NCBI RefSeq assembly: GCF_040372045.1
Contig: NZ_BAABWH010000001.1
DNA length: 64,000 nucleotides
Reading direction: 5' to 3' (one strand)
Source: Thalassolituus sp006212115
GTDB taxonomy: Bacteria > Pseudomonadota > Gammaproteobacteria > Pseudomonadales > Oceanobacteraceae
The translations under genes were made by a program, and so were the position numbers. Positions 19,028 to 26,823 of this stretch are shown in pieces (position 1 is the stretch's first letter; every line of letters starts with the position of its first letter). The notes beneath the pieces were generated by a model. The model worked only from the letters and a program-made list of their open reading frames with translations. It did not search any database and had not been told where the DNA came from.

Positions 19028-19447
19028 TTGAATAGCGTCAAACGGGCCACTGTAGCGGATGCCAACTCGCTGTATAAACAAGCTGGCTACAGTGGTCGCG
19101 CAACCCCCACTGACCTGCTGTATGGCGCTTATCGCGGCCATCAGTGCGTGTCGGTGACGCGACTGCAGGAATATAACGGTCAGTGGTTACTGCGACACCT
19201 GTGCACCTTGCCATCTGAACGTCGGCAAGGGCTGGCGATGACACTGTGCCGGTCTATTCTGATCGATGTAGAAAAAACGGTATGGCTATTCCCATTGCCA
19301 GGGTTACATGTCCTGTACGAGCAAGCAGGCTTCAAAGCTGTGCCTGATAATCAGGTTCCTGAAGCCCTGCAAAAAGTCTGGTTAGCCACCAAGAAAAAAT
19401 ACCCTCAGTCACAAGCGATGATGGCTGAACCAACAGGAGATACATAA
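19028..19447 (+). CDS. GNAT-like N-acetyltransferase
   Basis: A 139-residue protein of probable GNAT fold: the acetyl-CoA loop is represented by LPSERRQGLAMTLCRSI (the Q/R-x-x-G-x-A pattern), followed by the C-terminal LYEQAGFKAVPD strand-helix. The substrate is unknown. The start codon is TTG at 19028, 6 bases after the hydrolase stop; an ATG at 19021 leads to an immediate stop. Its stop overlaps the next ATG by one base (TAATG), which suggests an operon with the hydrolase and the DUF4442 gene. Confidence 0.75.
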   Translation: MNSVKRATVADANSLYKQAGYSGRATPTDLLYGAYRGHQCVSVTRLQEYNGQWLLRHLCTLPSERRQGLAMTLCRSILIDVEKTVWLFPLPGLHVLYEQAGFKAVPDNQVPEALQKVWLATKKKYPQSQAMMAEPTGDT

Positions 19448-19926
19448 TGAACCGCCTCAACCGAGTAATGAATAATCTGGAACGACTTCCTGCTGGATGG
19501 AGAGCTGGGGCACGCTCTTTTATTATTGGTAAAATTATTCCATTTGCTGGGACGGCCGGCTGTCGCGTTGAAACGCTGACCAACAATGAATGCGTTGTAA
19601 AAATTAAGAAACGTCGCAAGGTTGGAAACCATATCGGAACCTTGCACGCCGCAGCTATGGCACTTGCTGCAGAGTCGGCAACCGGCTTCGTCACCGCCAT
19701 GAACGTCCCTGACAGCCGCGTTCTGGTCATTCGCAATATGAATCTTACTTACCTGAAGCGAACCAAAGGCGATCTGACTGCGACAGCGACCCTGAGTGAT
19801 GCAGATCTTGAACGTTTAAAAACTGAAGAGAAAGGAGACATCAGCGTTCCGGTTGTCATCAAAGACAGCGAGGGTACCGAAAGCGTTACAGCAGAAATGA
19901 TCTGGGCGTGGACACCTAAGCGTTAA
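19447..19926 (+). CDS. DUF4442 hotdog-fold protein (putative thioesterase)
   Basis: A 159-residue member of the DUF4442 family, related to the YiiD/PaaI hotdog thioesterases. The helix HIGTLHAAAMALAAESATGF resembles the central hotdog helix with its nearby catalytic His/Asp positions. Substrate unknown; an acyl-CoA or acyl-ACP is an inference. It ends just before a strong bidirectional terminator, so it is the last gene of the 18083-19926 cluster. Confidence 0.8.
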   Translation: MNRLNRVMNNLERLPAGWRAGARSFIIGKIIPFAGTAGCRVETLTNNECVVKIKKRRKVGNHIGTLHAAAMALAAESATGFVTAMNVPDSRVLVIRNMNLTYLKRTKGDLTATATLSDADLERLKTEEKGDISVPVVIKDSEGTESVTAEMIWAWTPKR

Positions 19927-19941
19927 TGCTGATTATGCATC

Positions 19942-19972
19942 AAAAAAGGGGAGCCAAGTGGCTCCCCTTTTT
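19942..19972. terminator. Bidirectional rho-independent terminator
   Basis: Perfect 8-base stem GGGGAGCC/GGCTCCCC with an AAGT loop, flanked by A6 on one side and T5 on the other. It can stop both the plus-strand DUF4442 transcript and the minus-strand TonB-system transcript that ends at 20024. Confidence 0.88.
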
Positions 19973-20023
19973 GTTTCGGTTTTTCTGTTTCTGTTTTTCT
20001 TGTCGGTCTCTCAAGTTCAGGGC

Positions 20024-21328
20024 TCAGCCAGCGTTAGCGATGTACTCCCGGCGCTGCTGTTCACTCTCGATATATTCCTGCCACTGATACGCAACTTTTT
20101 CTGCTGCGGGATAAGACGCAGCTTTAAAGAAAGTAAGCGAAGCAGACTCAAGCTCATCGAGATTGTACTGAGCAAGGCCCTTGATAATCAGTGCCTGATA
20201 AGGCGCTTTCAGATCACCCGCGTTCAGCGCTTTGTTGCTGAACTCAAGCGACTTACTCCATTCCTGACGCTCGGTGTAAATCTGTGCGAGTTTAAAATAG
20301 TCGCGCCCTTCGCCAGACGCATCAGCTGCCTGTGTCATTACGACAATCGCATTGTCGTATTCTTTTGCCAGCATCCAGGCATCACCTAACAACGACAGGT
20401 TTCGTGCGCTTTTCTCGACGACATCAGCCTCCATGCCGGCTTCCAGAACGTGCGCAGCTTTATAAGGAATTTCTCGGCTCAATAGCGCCTGAGCAAAATT
20501 CAGATACTCAGACTCTTTACTGAAAAGCTTCTGGTCGTAGGCGGTTTCAAGTGTAGCCAGTTCCTCGTCTTCGCGACCCAGCTCGTTATAGACCGCAGCC
20601 AGTTGCATCCAGTATTCAGACTTCGAATAGGTCGCAACAAGTTTCTCAAGTGTGACTGCCAGACCTTGGTAGTCTTTCAGCTGGAACATCACCGCGCGTT
20701 GCAACAGCAACCAACTCTCGGTTACGCGAGACCCTGCTTCTTCGCGCATTGAAATTGCAGTCGCAATATCCTCACCGGCCAGTTCATATTTTTCCTGCTG
20801 GTACTGAACCTGTGCACGGAACATGTAAGCGTCTGCATTCACTTTGTCTGACTGTGACATCCACTCATCAATGGTCGCCAGAGATTCTGCATAGCGCTCC
20901 TGCAGCATATACAGTTTTGCCAGCGTATAACGGGTTGTCTGCTTCAGGCTGTCTGGTGCGTTATCGATTTCAATGACTTTTGCGTACTCAGGAATAGCTG
21001 CCGCGTAGTTTTCCTGCGTAGAATAAACGTAAGCGTACATATTGTGCGTCATGGCACGTTCGTAAGAATTGCGCTTACGCTTTTCTAATCGCTCAAGTGT
21101 CTGTAAGGCCTCATCAAAGTTACCGGCATCCGCAGCTTGCTGTGCTTCTTCCAGTTTCTCAAAGACAATTTCACGAAGCGTCATAGTTCTGCGTACACGA
21201 GGTCCCGCTGAAGCTTCCGCCTGCGAATTATCCGCGCTTTCTTCCGCAGCGTGTACAGATTGCACAGCCACAAAAGGCAGACTCCCCAATAACGCGCTCA
21301 TCACTATTGCTAACGGTAACTTTTTCAT
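20024..21328 (-). CDS. Periplasmic TPR protein of the TonB2 system
   Basis: A 434-residue exported protein: signal peptide about 1-27 (ending VHAAEE), then a long array of tetratricopeptide helices (for example YAYVYSTQENYAAAIPEYAK and LLGDAWMLAKEYDNAIVVMT). Proteins of this kind are encoded at the 3' end of TonB2 clusters in Vibrio and Shewanella and are thought to scaffold the complex; the exact role is not settled. It begins 25 bases after tonB and is the final gene of the operon. Confidence 0.85.
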   Translation of the reverse strand: MKKLPLAIVMSALLGSLPFVAVQSVHAAEESADNSQAEASAGPRVRRTMTLREIVFEKLEEAQQAADAGNFDEALQTLERLEKRKRNSYERAMTHNMYAYVYSTQENYAAAIPEYAKVIEIDNAPDSLKQTTRYTLAKLYMLQERYAESLATIDEWMSQSDKVNADAYMFRAQVQYQQEKYELAGEDIATAISMREEAGSRVTESWLLLQRAVMFQLKDYQGLAVTLEKLVATYSKSEYWMQLAAVYNELGREDEELATLETAYDQKLFSKESEYLNFAQALLSREIPYKAAHVLEAGMEADVVEKSARNLSLLGDAWMLAKEYDNAIVVMTQAADASGEGRDYFKLAQIYTERQEWSKSLEFSNKALNAGDLKAPYQALIIKGLAQYNLDELESASLTFFKAASYPAAEKVAYQWQEYIESEQQRREYIANAG

Positions 21329-21353
21329 AAAACACTCACTCCAGTTTTATACG

Positions 21354-21968
21354 TTACTTATCCAACTCAAAGCGGATAATGTTACGAACCCCGGGTACAT
21401 CTACTGCACTTCCCTCAACTACCTGGGGTTTATATTTAAATTTCTTAACTGCATCCAACGCAGCCTTATCGAATACACCGGGAGGCTCAGCTTCGAGTAC
21501 TACCGGATTAGTCACGGTACCCAGTGATGTCACGGTGAACTCGACAACCACAAAGCCCTCGATTCCTCGTTGAGCAGCGCGACGTGGGTAAGTGGGCGCC
21601 ACCTTAACGATCGGCATAAACTCACCGTCGCTGCCTGCACCACTCAAACCAGCGTCGAGCGCCAAATCAGCAGATATATCCAGTGCACCGAGTGCTAAAT
21701 CAGCCGCATTCTGAGAATTAAACTCAGGCTTTACCATGTCTGGCTGTGGCGGCTCTTTTGGTGGCGCAGGTGGCTTTTCTGGCTGACGATCTTTCGTTTG
21801 AACATCATCGTCGGGCTCATTCATTACAAAGCTCTGGATACGGCCATAATCAGTCGGCATGGTGACGGAGCCACCCGTACTGATCAGGCTCTGCATCATC
21901 CAGAACACCGCCATGGTGGCAACAAAGGCAACGACCAGTGCTCCGCCAAATCGAACAACAACCGGCAT
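21354..21968 (-). CDS. tonB: TonB energy-transducing protein
   Basis: Couples the proton-motive force to outer-membrane receptors. There is an N-terminal membrane anchor (ALVVAFVATMAVFWMMQSLI), a short Pro/Lys/Glu spacer (EKPPAPPKEPPQPDMVKPE) and a TonB C-terminal domain with the typical YPRRAAQRGIEGFVVVEFTV. At 204 residues it is shorter than E. coli TonB, as is usual for the TonB2 class. The start at 21968 (MPVVVRF) is 1 base after the exbD stop; a longer frame overlaps exbD and is not supported. Confidence 0.94.
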   Translation of the reverse strand: MPVVVRFGGALVVAFVATMAVFWMMQSLISTGGSVTMPTDYGRIQSFVMNEPDDDVQTKDRQPEKPPAPPKEPPQPDMVKPEFNSQNAADLALGALDISADLALDAGLSGAGSDGEFMPIVKVAPTYPRRAAQRGIEGFVVVEFTVTSLGTVTNPVVLEAEPPGVFDKAALDAVKKFKYKPQVVEGSAVDVPGVRNIIRFELDK

Positions 21969-21969
21969 C

Positions 21970-22380
21970 TTACATCGCCTCTGTAGCCAGTGAGACGTCG
22001 TAGACTCCGGCCTGACGTGCAGCATCCATCACTGCCACCAGCTTACGGGTCTTCGCTTCTTCGTCCGCCTGGATCACAACGGTTCCCTGCGGATTTTCAG
22101 CGTGCAGGCGTTCGATATTTGCACGCACCTGACTCTCGTCAACGCGACGCTTATTGATCCAGATTTCGTCATTTTCATTAATGGCGATCAGGATATTCGC
22201 GCGTGGCTTCGCCTGCGCGGTGCTCGCATCAGGACGATTAACTTCAATACCTGATTCTTTAACGAACGACGCGGTCACGATAAAGAAGATCAGCATGATA
22301 AATACAACGTCCAGCATCGGGGTGATATCAATCTCGCCCTCGGCTTCTACTTGCTGACTGGCAGAAAAACTGCGTCTCAT
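21970..22380 (-). CDS. exbD: ExbD/TolR-family biopolymer transport protein
   Basis: Proton-channel subunit of the TonB motor. The single membrane helix contains the essential Asp in EIDITPMLDVVFIMLIFFIV (about residue 24), followed by the periplasmic dimerisation domain. Length is 136 residues. It lies 15 bases after exbB and is followed directly by tonB, the TonB2 order exbB-exbD-tonB. Confidence 0.95.
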   Translation of the reverse strand: MRRSFSASQQVEAEGEIDITPMLDVVFIMLIFFIVTASFVKESGIEVNRPDASTAQAKPRANILIAINENDEIWINKRRVDESQVRANIERLHAENPQGTVVIQADEEAKTRKLVAVMDAARQAGVYDVSLATEAM

Positions 22381-22395
22381 AATCTTTTTCCCGAA

Positions 22396-22920
22396 TTAAT
22401 GATCAAAGGTCAGACGATCTTCGATACGGATTTTTTCTCGTTTGATGTATCGCTCAAGCATCGACTGAGCGAACACTCCCGTCAGGGCACCTACCATTCC
22501 AGCCATGGTTGGAATCGTGGCTTTGGAAATACCGGAAGCCATTGCTTTGGGGCTGCCGTTGCCAAAAAATGCCATAACGTCAAATACTTCAATCATGCCG
22601 GTTACCGTACCAAGCAGACCAAACAGAGGCGCCATGCCGATCAGCATTTTGATCGTGGTCATGTTCGCTTCCAGGTCTGAGCGTAGGGAGGCAATCAGAT
22701 CTTCGCGAATCTGATGTGCTGCCCAGGATTTACGCTCGGTACGAGCTTCCCATTCATTCACCGCACGCTGCATAGCGTTGCGGTGAGAAAATGCGAAGTA
22801 CCCGGCACGCTCCAGTACAAATAACCAGAGCAGCAGAATCAGTCCGAAGATGGCGTAGAGGACATCGCCTCCACGTTCCATAAACAGAGTGACCGGTTCG
22901 TATACTTCACCAAACATCAT
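22396..22920 (-). CDS. exbB: ExbB-family biopolymer transport protein (ExbB2)
   Basis: Inner-membrane pentamer subunit of the TonB motor. Three membrane segments are apparent: VLYAIFGLILLLWLFVLE, PLFGLLGTVTGMIEVF and ATIPTMAGMVGALTGVFAQ, the last two carrying the conserved MotA/TolQ/ExbB pattern. It is 174 residues, the short ExbB2 form. The gene follows the larger TtpC-type paralogue after 2 bases. Confidence 0.94.
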   Translation of the reverse strand: MMFGEVYEPVTLFMERGGDVLYAIFGLILLLWLFVLERAGYFAFSHRNAMQRAVNEWEARTERKSWAAHQIREDLIASLRSDLEANMTTIKMLIGMAPLFGLLGTVTGMIEVFDVMAFFGNGSPKAMASGISKATIPTMAGMVGALTGVFAQSMLERYIKREKIRIEDRLTFDH

Positions 22921-22922
22921 GA

Positions 22923-24293
22923 TCAGGCTGCTTTCGCTTGTTGCTGTTCAGACTGGCGAGCCAGAATGCCGGTGGCACGCTCTTCCAGAATCATGATCAG
23001 CGCACGGCTGCGGTTGTTGGTCAGGGTGTGCAGGAAGACACATGGAATGGCTGCTACGAGACCCAATACCGTAGTCACCAGCGCTTGAGAAATACCACCC
23101 GCCATCAGTTTCGGATCGCCGGTACCGAACAGCGACATGGTTTCGAACACATCGATCATGCCGGTCACCGTACCCAAGAGACCCAACAACGGAGCAACCA
23201 CCGAGATGATTTTGATCCAGCCAATACCACGTGTCAGACGAGGAATCTCTGCGGCAATGGCTTCACCAAGATGCAACTCAAGCGTTTCGGTGTCGCTTTT
23301 CTTGTTGGCATTGAACACAGCCATCACACGACCAAGCGCATTCTTTTCATCAACCGTCTCGGTCTTCATCTGCTTGCTGATACGACCTGCTTCGATGTTC
23401 AGAACAATCATTCGCCAGATAGCCAGCAGAATACCCACGGCACCCAGTGCGAGAATGATGTAACCAACAACACCACCCTGGTCTACGCGATCACCCAGTT
23501 CTGGCGACTGCCCCATAATTTTCAGTAACTGGCCACGAGAAGGGTCAATCCAGAAACCGGTCAACTCACTTCCGCTCGCAGATTCGAGAGCTGAAATTCC
23601 ATCGGTGTAACGTGCACCTGGCTGCTTATCCAGCTCAATCAGGCGTGCTGATTCAATGTCCCAGTTCAGATACTTACCGTCAGAAACCGCGTTGAATCCA
23701 CCGATACGAACAACCTGCTGTTGAGTAGTTTCGCCACTTGGTGTCACAACATCTGCGCTGTAGCTTGCAATGCGGCCGCTGTAGGTTGCTTCACGTTGCA
23801 TCTCAAACCACAGGCGCTCAAGCTGCTCAATGGATGGCAGTTCAGAGGTGGCGCCTGCAACACGGATAAGGTCGGTCAGAAATGCTTCACGACCTGGCAA
23901 TTCAGAGCTGATAACTGAGCCTTCGAAAACACTCTTGGTATCGCCAGCAACCTGCTGCAGCACACCGAAAAGTTCTTTCAGGCTACCCAGACGATCATTT
24001 AACTGCGCTTGTTTTTCAGCAACGACCAGTTCGTTGTCACGGAACTGCTCTTCTTTATCAGCACTCAGTGCTTCAAGACGATCGCGCTCAGCCGTCGCTT
24101 CACGCACCAGCTGTTCCTGCTTGGCTTTTGAGCCCTGGAATTCAGCAATACGCTGTTCGAAGGCTGCGTTATCACGCGCCTGACCTTCTTTTACGAGGTT
24201 CAGAAGCTGATCAAGATTCGCGGCCTCAGCAACAGCTACCATCGGCATCGCCAGTGCAAACACACCGCTTAAAAATACATTACGGAGTTTCAT
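22923..24293 (-). CDS. ttpC: TtpC-type large MotA/TolQ/ExbB protein of the TonB2 system
   Basis: A 456-residue ExbB relative with a signal peptide (about 1-24, VAVAEA), a coiled-coil periplasmic region at about residues 30-115, a beta-rich domain, and a C-terminal MotA/TolQ/ExbB channel domain (PLLGLLGTVTGMIDVFETMS; TVLGLVAAIPCVFLHTL). This architecture matches TtpC, needed for TonB2-dependent iron uptake in Vibrio. Its start overlaps the DUF3450 stop by 1 base. Whether it contacts TonB directly or bridges to peptidoglycan cannot be read from sequence. Confidence 0.88.
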   Translation of the reverse strand: MKLRNVFLSGVFALAMPMVAVAEAANLDQLLNLVKEGQARDNAAFEQRIAEFQGSKAKQEQLVREATAERDRLEALSADKEEQFRDNELVVAEKQAQLNDRLGSLKELFGVLQQVAGDTKSVFEGSVISSELPGREAFLTDLIRVAGATSELPSIEQLERLWFEMQREATYSGRIASYSADVVTPSGETTQQQVVRIGGFNAVSDGKYLNWDIESARLIELDKQPGARYTDGISALESASGSELTGFWIDPSRGQLLKIMGQSPELGDRVDQGGVVGYIILALGAVGILLAIWRMIVLNIEAGRISKQMKTETVDEKNALGRVMAVFNANKKSDTETLELHLGEAIAAEIPRLTRGIGWIKIISVVAPLLGLLGTVTGMIDVFETMSLFGTGDPKLMAGGISQALVTTVLGLVAAIPCVFLHTLTNNRSRALIMILEERATGILARQSEQQQAKAA

Positions 24294-25084
24294 CAGTTTG
24301 CCTCCTGTTGAGCCATCATAGGAGCAGCAACCGGAACTTTAATCAGGTCTGGCGCAGCCTGTTCACGAGCAATACGGATACCCGCCATCACTTTGCTCTT
24401 ATACTCTGGCGCCAGAGGCTGCCAGCTATTGGAATTCGTATTCCAGATACCCAACTCCTGTCCATCCAGAGACTGGTACACCAGAGCGATACGGCCAATG
24501 CGCAGGAAGTCCACTTCACGCGGCGTTTCGCCTGCCAGCTCTCCACGATACGACTCGATAGTACGGCCGTATTCGATCTCTGCCTGATAGGCTTCCATCA
24601 CCTTGCGATACTTCTCAGCGGCAGTGACGTCAGAACGACCCATCAGATCATTGAGCTTAGAAACACGCGCCGTACGCTCTTCTTTGAGGAAAGGCACATC
24701 AGCAGCAACAAACTGGTTTACTGCGTCAATCATGCGCAGCATCAGCGGTGTAATCTGACGCTCAACCAGCGCAGCCTGGCTCATGCTTTTATCAATGCTG
24801 GCCAGGTCTTTTGCCTGTGCGTCCAGCTGGCGATCAAGCTGAGCAACGTAAACATTCAGGCCTTCGATTTCTTTCATCAGCGCACGATAGTCGCGCTCAG
24901 TAGCACGAATGTCTTTGTCGATGGAATCGATAGTCTGCTGAGAAGCCTGTGCCTGCTCTACGCGCTCGACCCCCTGCTCAACTGCGTCATCCAGCGTTGC
25001 AGCAGAGGCGACGCCTGTAAAACTCATACCAGCAATAGCGATAGCGCTCAGAAGGCGCGACGTCTGGCGTTTGGTTGTTGCCAT
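24293..25084 (-). CDS. DUF3450 periplasmic coiled-coil protein
   Basis: First gene of the TonB2 operon, 263 residues. It has a signal peptide (about 1-28, cut after GVASA), a long coiled coil (about residues 40-115, with repeated charged heptads) and a small globular end containing YQSLDGQELGIWNTNSNSW. DUF3450 proteins occur almost only beside TtpC-ExbB-ExbD-TonB-TPR genes; the function is unknown. A PhoB-box-like site lies about 70-90 bases before the start. Confidence 0.85.
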   Translation of the reverse strand: MATTKRQTSRLLSAIAIAGMSFTGVASAATLDDAVEQGVERVEQAQASQQTIDSIDKDIRATERDYRALMKEIEGLNVYVAQLDRQLDAQAKDLASIDKSMSQAALVERQITPLMLRMIDAVNQFVAADVPFLKEERTARVSKLNDLMGRSDVTAAEKYRKVMEAYQAEIEYGRTIESYRGELAGETPREVDFLRIGRIALVYQSLDGQELGIWNTNSNSWQPLAPEYKSKVMAGIRIAREQAAPDLIKVPVAAPMMAQQEAN

Positions 25085-25138
25085 GTTAAATACCCAATTA
25101 AAAGAATGGCCGGAAACGGCGTTTCTGAATTCGCGAGA

Positions 25139-25173
25139 AGAATACGAAGAAAAGATGACAATTCTGTGACATT
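25139..25173 (-). promoter_or_regulatory. PhoB-box-like promoter of the TonB2 operon
   Basis: On the minus strand the heptamers ATGTCAC and TTGTCAT are separated by 4 bases, giving an exact 11-base period; they match the Pho box (CTGTCAT-N4-CTGTCAT) at 11 of 14 positions. A -10-like TATTCT (25139-25144) begins 10 bases downstream of the second heptamer, the spacing of classical PhoB-activated promoters. The site is upstream of the DUF3450 gene. Confidence 0.55.
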
Positions 25174-25210
25174 GCAGAATTACTACAGAGAAATTACATA
25201 CAGTTGTCGT

Positions 25211-25240
25211 AAAACGGAAAACGGCACCCGAAGGTGCCGT
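25211..25240 (-). terminator. Rho-independent terminator with UUCG tetraloop
   Basis: Perfect 8-base stem ACGGCACC/GGTGCCGT (25221-25240). On the minus strand the loop reads TTCG and a T-rich tail follows, so it ends the transcript of the lipoprotein gene that stops at 25261. Confidence 0.85.
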
Positions 25241-25260
25241 TTATCTGGATCTCTTACTGA

Positions 25261-26739
25261 TTACTCAGCAGGAGTAGGATCGAGAGTAGGATCCTGAGTT
25301 TCGATGTCGTCAAGAGAACCTTCGATAGTCCAACCTGCCCACCATGCGTCAGCAGCAGCAGTACCTGGCTGAACAGCACCTACGTATGTGGTGTTGTCGA
25401 AAGCGAAGCCTGAGCCATTATCTACTTCAGCGAAGTCCATCTGAGTAACAGTTGCAGAAGCGTTCGTCAGTGCAGCGGCAGCATCAAATGCAACGTCAGC
25501 GTCGTATCCGATGTTGCTACCAGCGTCTGCTTCGCGGGTGCCTCGGTAGAACTCATCAGCGTTCAGGTCACCACAGTTACCAATAACGTTGTTCAGAGTA
25601 ACGTCTGATTCAGCGTCTGCAGGATCTTCTGGAGTCACATTTGCAGAGTCATCAATACGCACACAGTGCTCAAAACCATACGCTACAGTGTTGTATACGC
25701 TAGCATTCAGAGAGCCGCGAAGACGCATTGCAGGTTCACCACTGCTCATGAAGGCACCTACCAAAGTGATATTAGCCAGGGCTCCTTCGGTCTGAGGAAC
25801 GTAATCTTCATCAGAAGAGTTAGCTTCAATACCACGTGGGTCGTTAGAACCACTTGGGGCTGCTAAAGCAGGATTCTTACGGATGATCGCGTACTGGATA
25901 TTACCTTTGTAGCCTTCATCGAAATCGATGTCATCATCGTCGTTACCGGTCAGTACGAGGTACTTAGCGTTAACGGTTCCACCGAACCATTCAACACCAT
26001 CATCCAGGTTGTTGTGGACCTGAACGTACTCAACCGTAGTACCGTGACCCACACCCTGAAGAGTCAGACCGTTAATCTCATTGTTTGGACCGGCAACTTT
26101 ACCGCCTTCAGCAATACGAACGTACTTGATAACGCCGCTATTGTCCGCTGGCTCATTACCACCGAAGTTACCGACTTCGTCGCCACCTTCACCTTCAACG
26201 TTACACACAGTGCCTTCACCGAAGCATGCACCGGTATTACCAGGACCGTACTGTGGTGCGAAGCCTTGTACGATAACACCACCCCATTCGCCAAGGCCGT
26301 CAAAGTCTTCATCCTGGATAGAGCTGAATGTGATTGGCTCGGCCGCAGTACCCTCAGCCATCAGCTTAGAACCGCGAGTTACCAGCAGTGCACCAGTGCT
26401 GAACGCTTTTACATGTACGCCAGGCTCGATTGTCAGGGTCACACCTGCATCTTTAGCAGCTGTAACTGCTGCTGCGTCTGCTAGTACAGAACCACCTGAG
26501 CCAACAACCGTGAAGCCACCAAGACGCCATTCAATACCAGACTCAAGAGTGAAGTCCTGATCAATTGTACCTTCGAGAGTACAAATGGTTTCGTCCGAAT
26601 TACAGGTAACAAAGTCTGGAGTGCCCGCAACCGGAGTAGTCGTGTCGTCATCGCTACTGCTACTGCTGCTACCACCGCCACAACCGACGAGGGTTGCGCT
26701 CAAAATTGAAATCGCAAGAATATTTTTGTTGAGTTCCAT
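25261..26739 (-). CDS. Acidic beta-helix-like surface lipoprotein
   Basis: A 492-residue lipoprotein with lipobox LVGC (Cys about 20), a GGGSSSSSSDDDTTT linker and a very acidic body. The repeated pattern of short strands (ITFSSIQ, GVIKYVRIAEGG, LTLQGVGHGTTVEYVQVHNN, ATVTQMDF) and segments such as NDDDDIDFDEGYKGNIQYAI suggest a parallel beta-helix with calcium-like acidic turns. No enzyme motif was found. Such genes are known beside TonB-dependent receptors in marine gammaproteobacteria, where a substrate-capturing role is plausible but unproven. It lies between a PhoB-box-like site and a strong terminator, so it is a one-gene unit. Confidence 0.75.
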   Translation of the reverse strand: MELNKNILAISILSATLVGCGGGSSSSSSDDDTTTPVAGTPDFVTCNSDETICTLEGTIDQDFTLESGIEWRLGGFTVVGSGGSVLADAAAVTAAKDAGVTLTIEPGVHVKAFSTGALLVTRGSKLMAEGTAAEPITFSSIQDEDFDGLGEWGGVIVQGFAPQYGPGNTGACFGEGTVCNVEGEGGDEVGNFGGNEPADNSGVIKYVRIAEGGKVAGPNNEINGLTLQGVGHGTTVEYVQVHNNLDDGVEWFGGTVNAKYLVLTGNDDDDIDFDEGYKGNIQYAIIRKNPALAAPSGSNDPRGIEANSSDEDYVPQTEGALANITLVGAFMSSGEPAMRLRGSLNASVYNTVAYGFEHCVRIDDSANVTPEDPADAESDVTLNNVIGNCGDLNADEFYRGTREADAGSNIGYDADVAFDAAAALTNASATVTQMDFAEVDNGSGFAFDNTTYVGAVQPGTAAADAWWAGWTIEGSLDDIETQDPTLDPTPAE

Positions 26740-26777
26740 AGCTGTTCTCTCAAAGGTTTATTAAATCAACGCGGCAT

Positions 26778-26811
26778 AGGCTAACCGCGTTTTGTGACAC
26801 TTAAATTACAG
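26778..26811 (-). promoter_or_regulatory. PhoB-box-like site before the lipoprotein gene
   Basis: On the minus strand CTGTAAT and GTGTCAC (26794-26811) are separated by TTAA, an 11-base period and 11 of 14 matches to the Pho box. A weak -10-like TAGCCT starts 10 bases further on (26778-26783). It lies in the 84-base gap between the receptor stop and the lipoprotein start. Confidence 0.5.
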
Positions 26812-26823
26812 TCAATTAATTTA

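Noticed and set aside
24068..25297. A 409-residue plus-strand frame opposite DUF3450 and TtpC
   Set aside because: Both opposite genes have clear family motifs and signal peptides; the plus-strand product has none.
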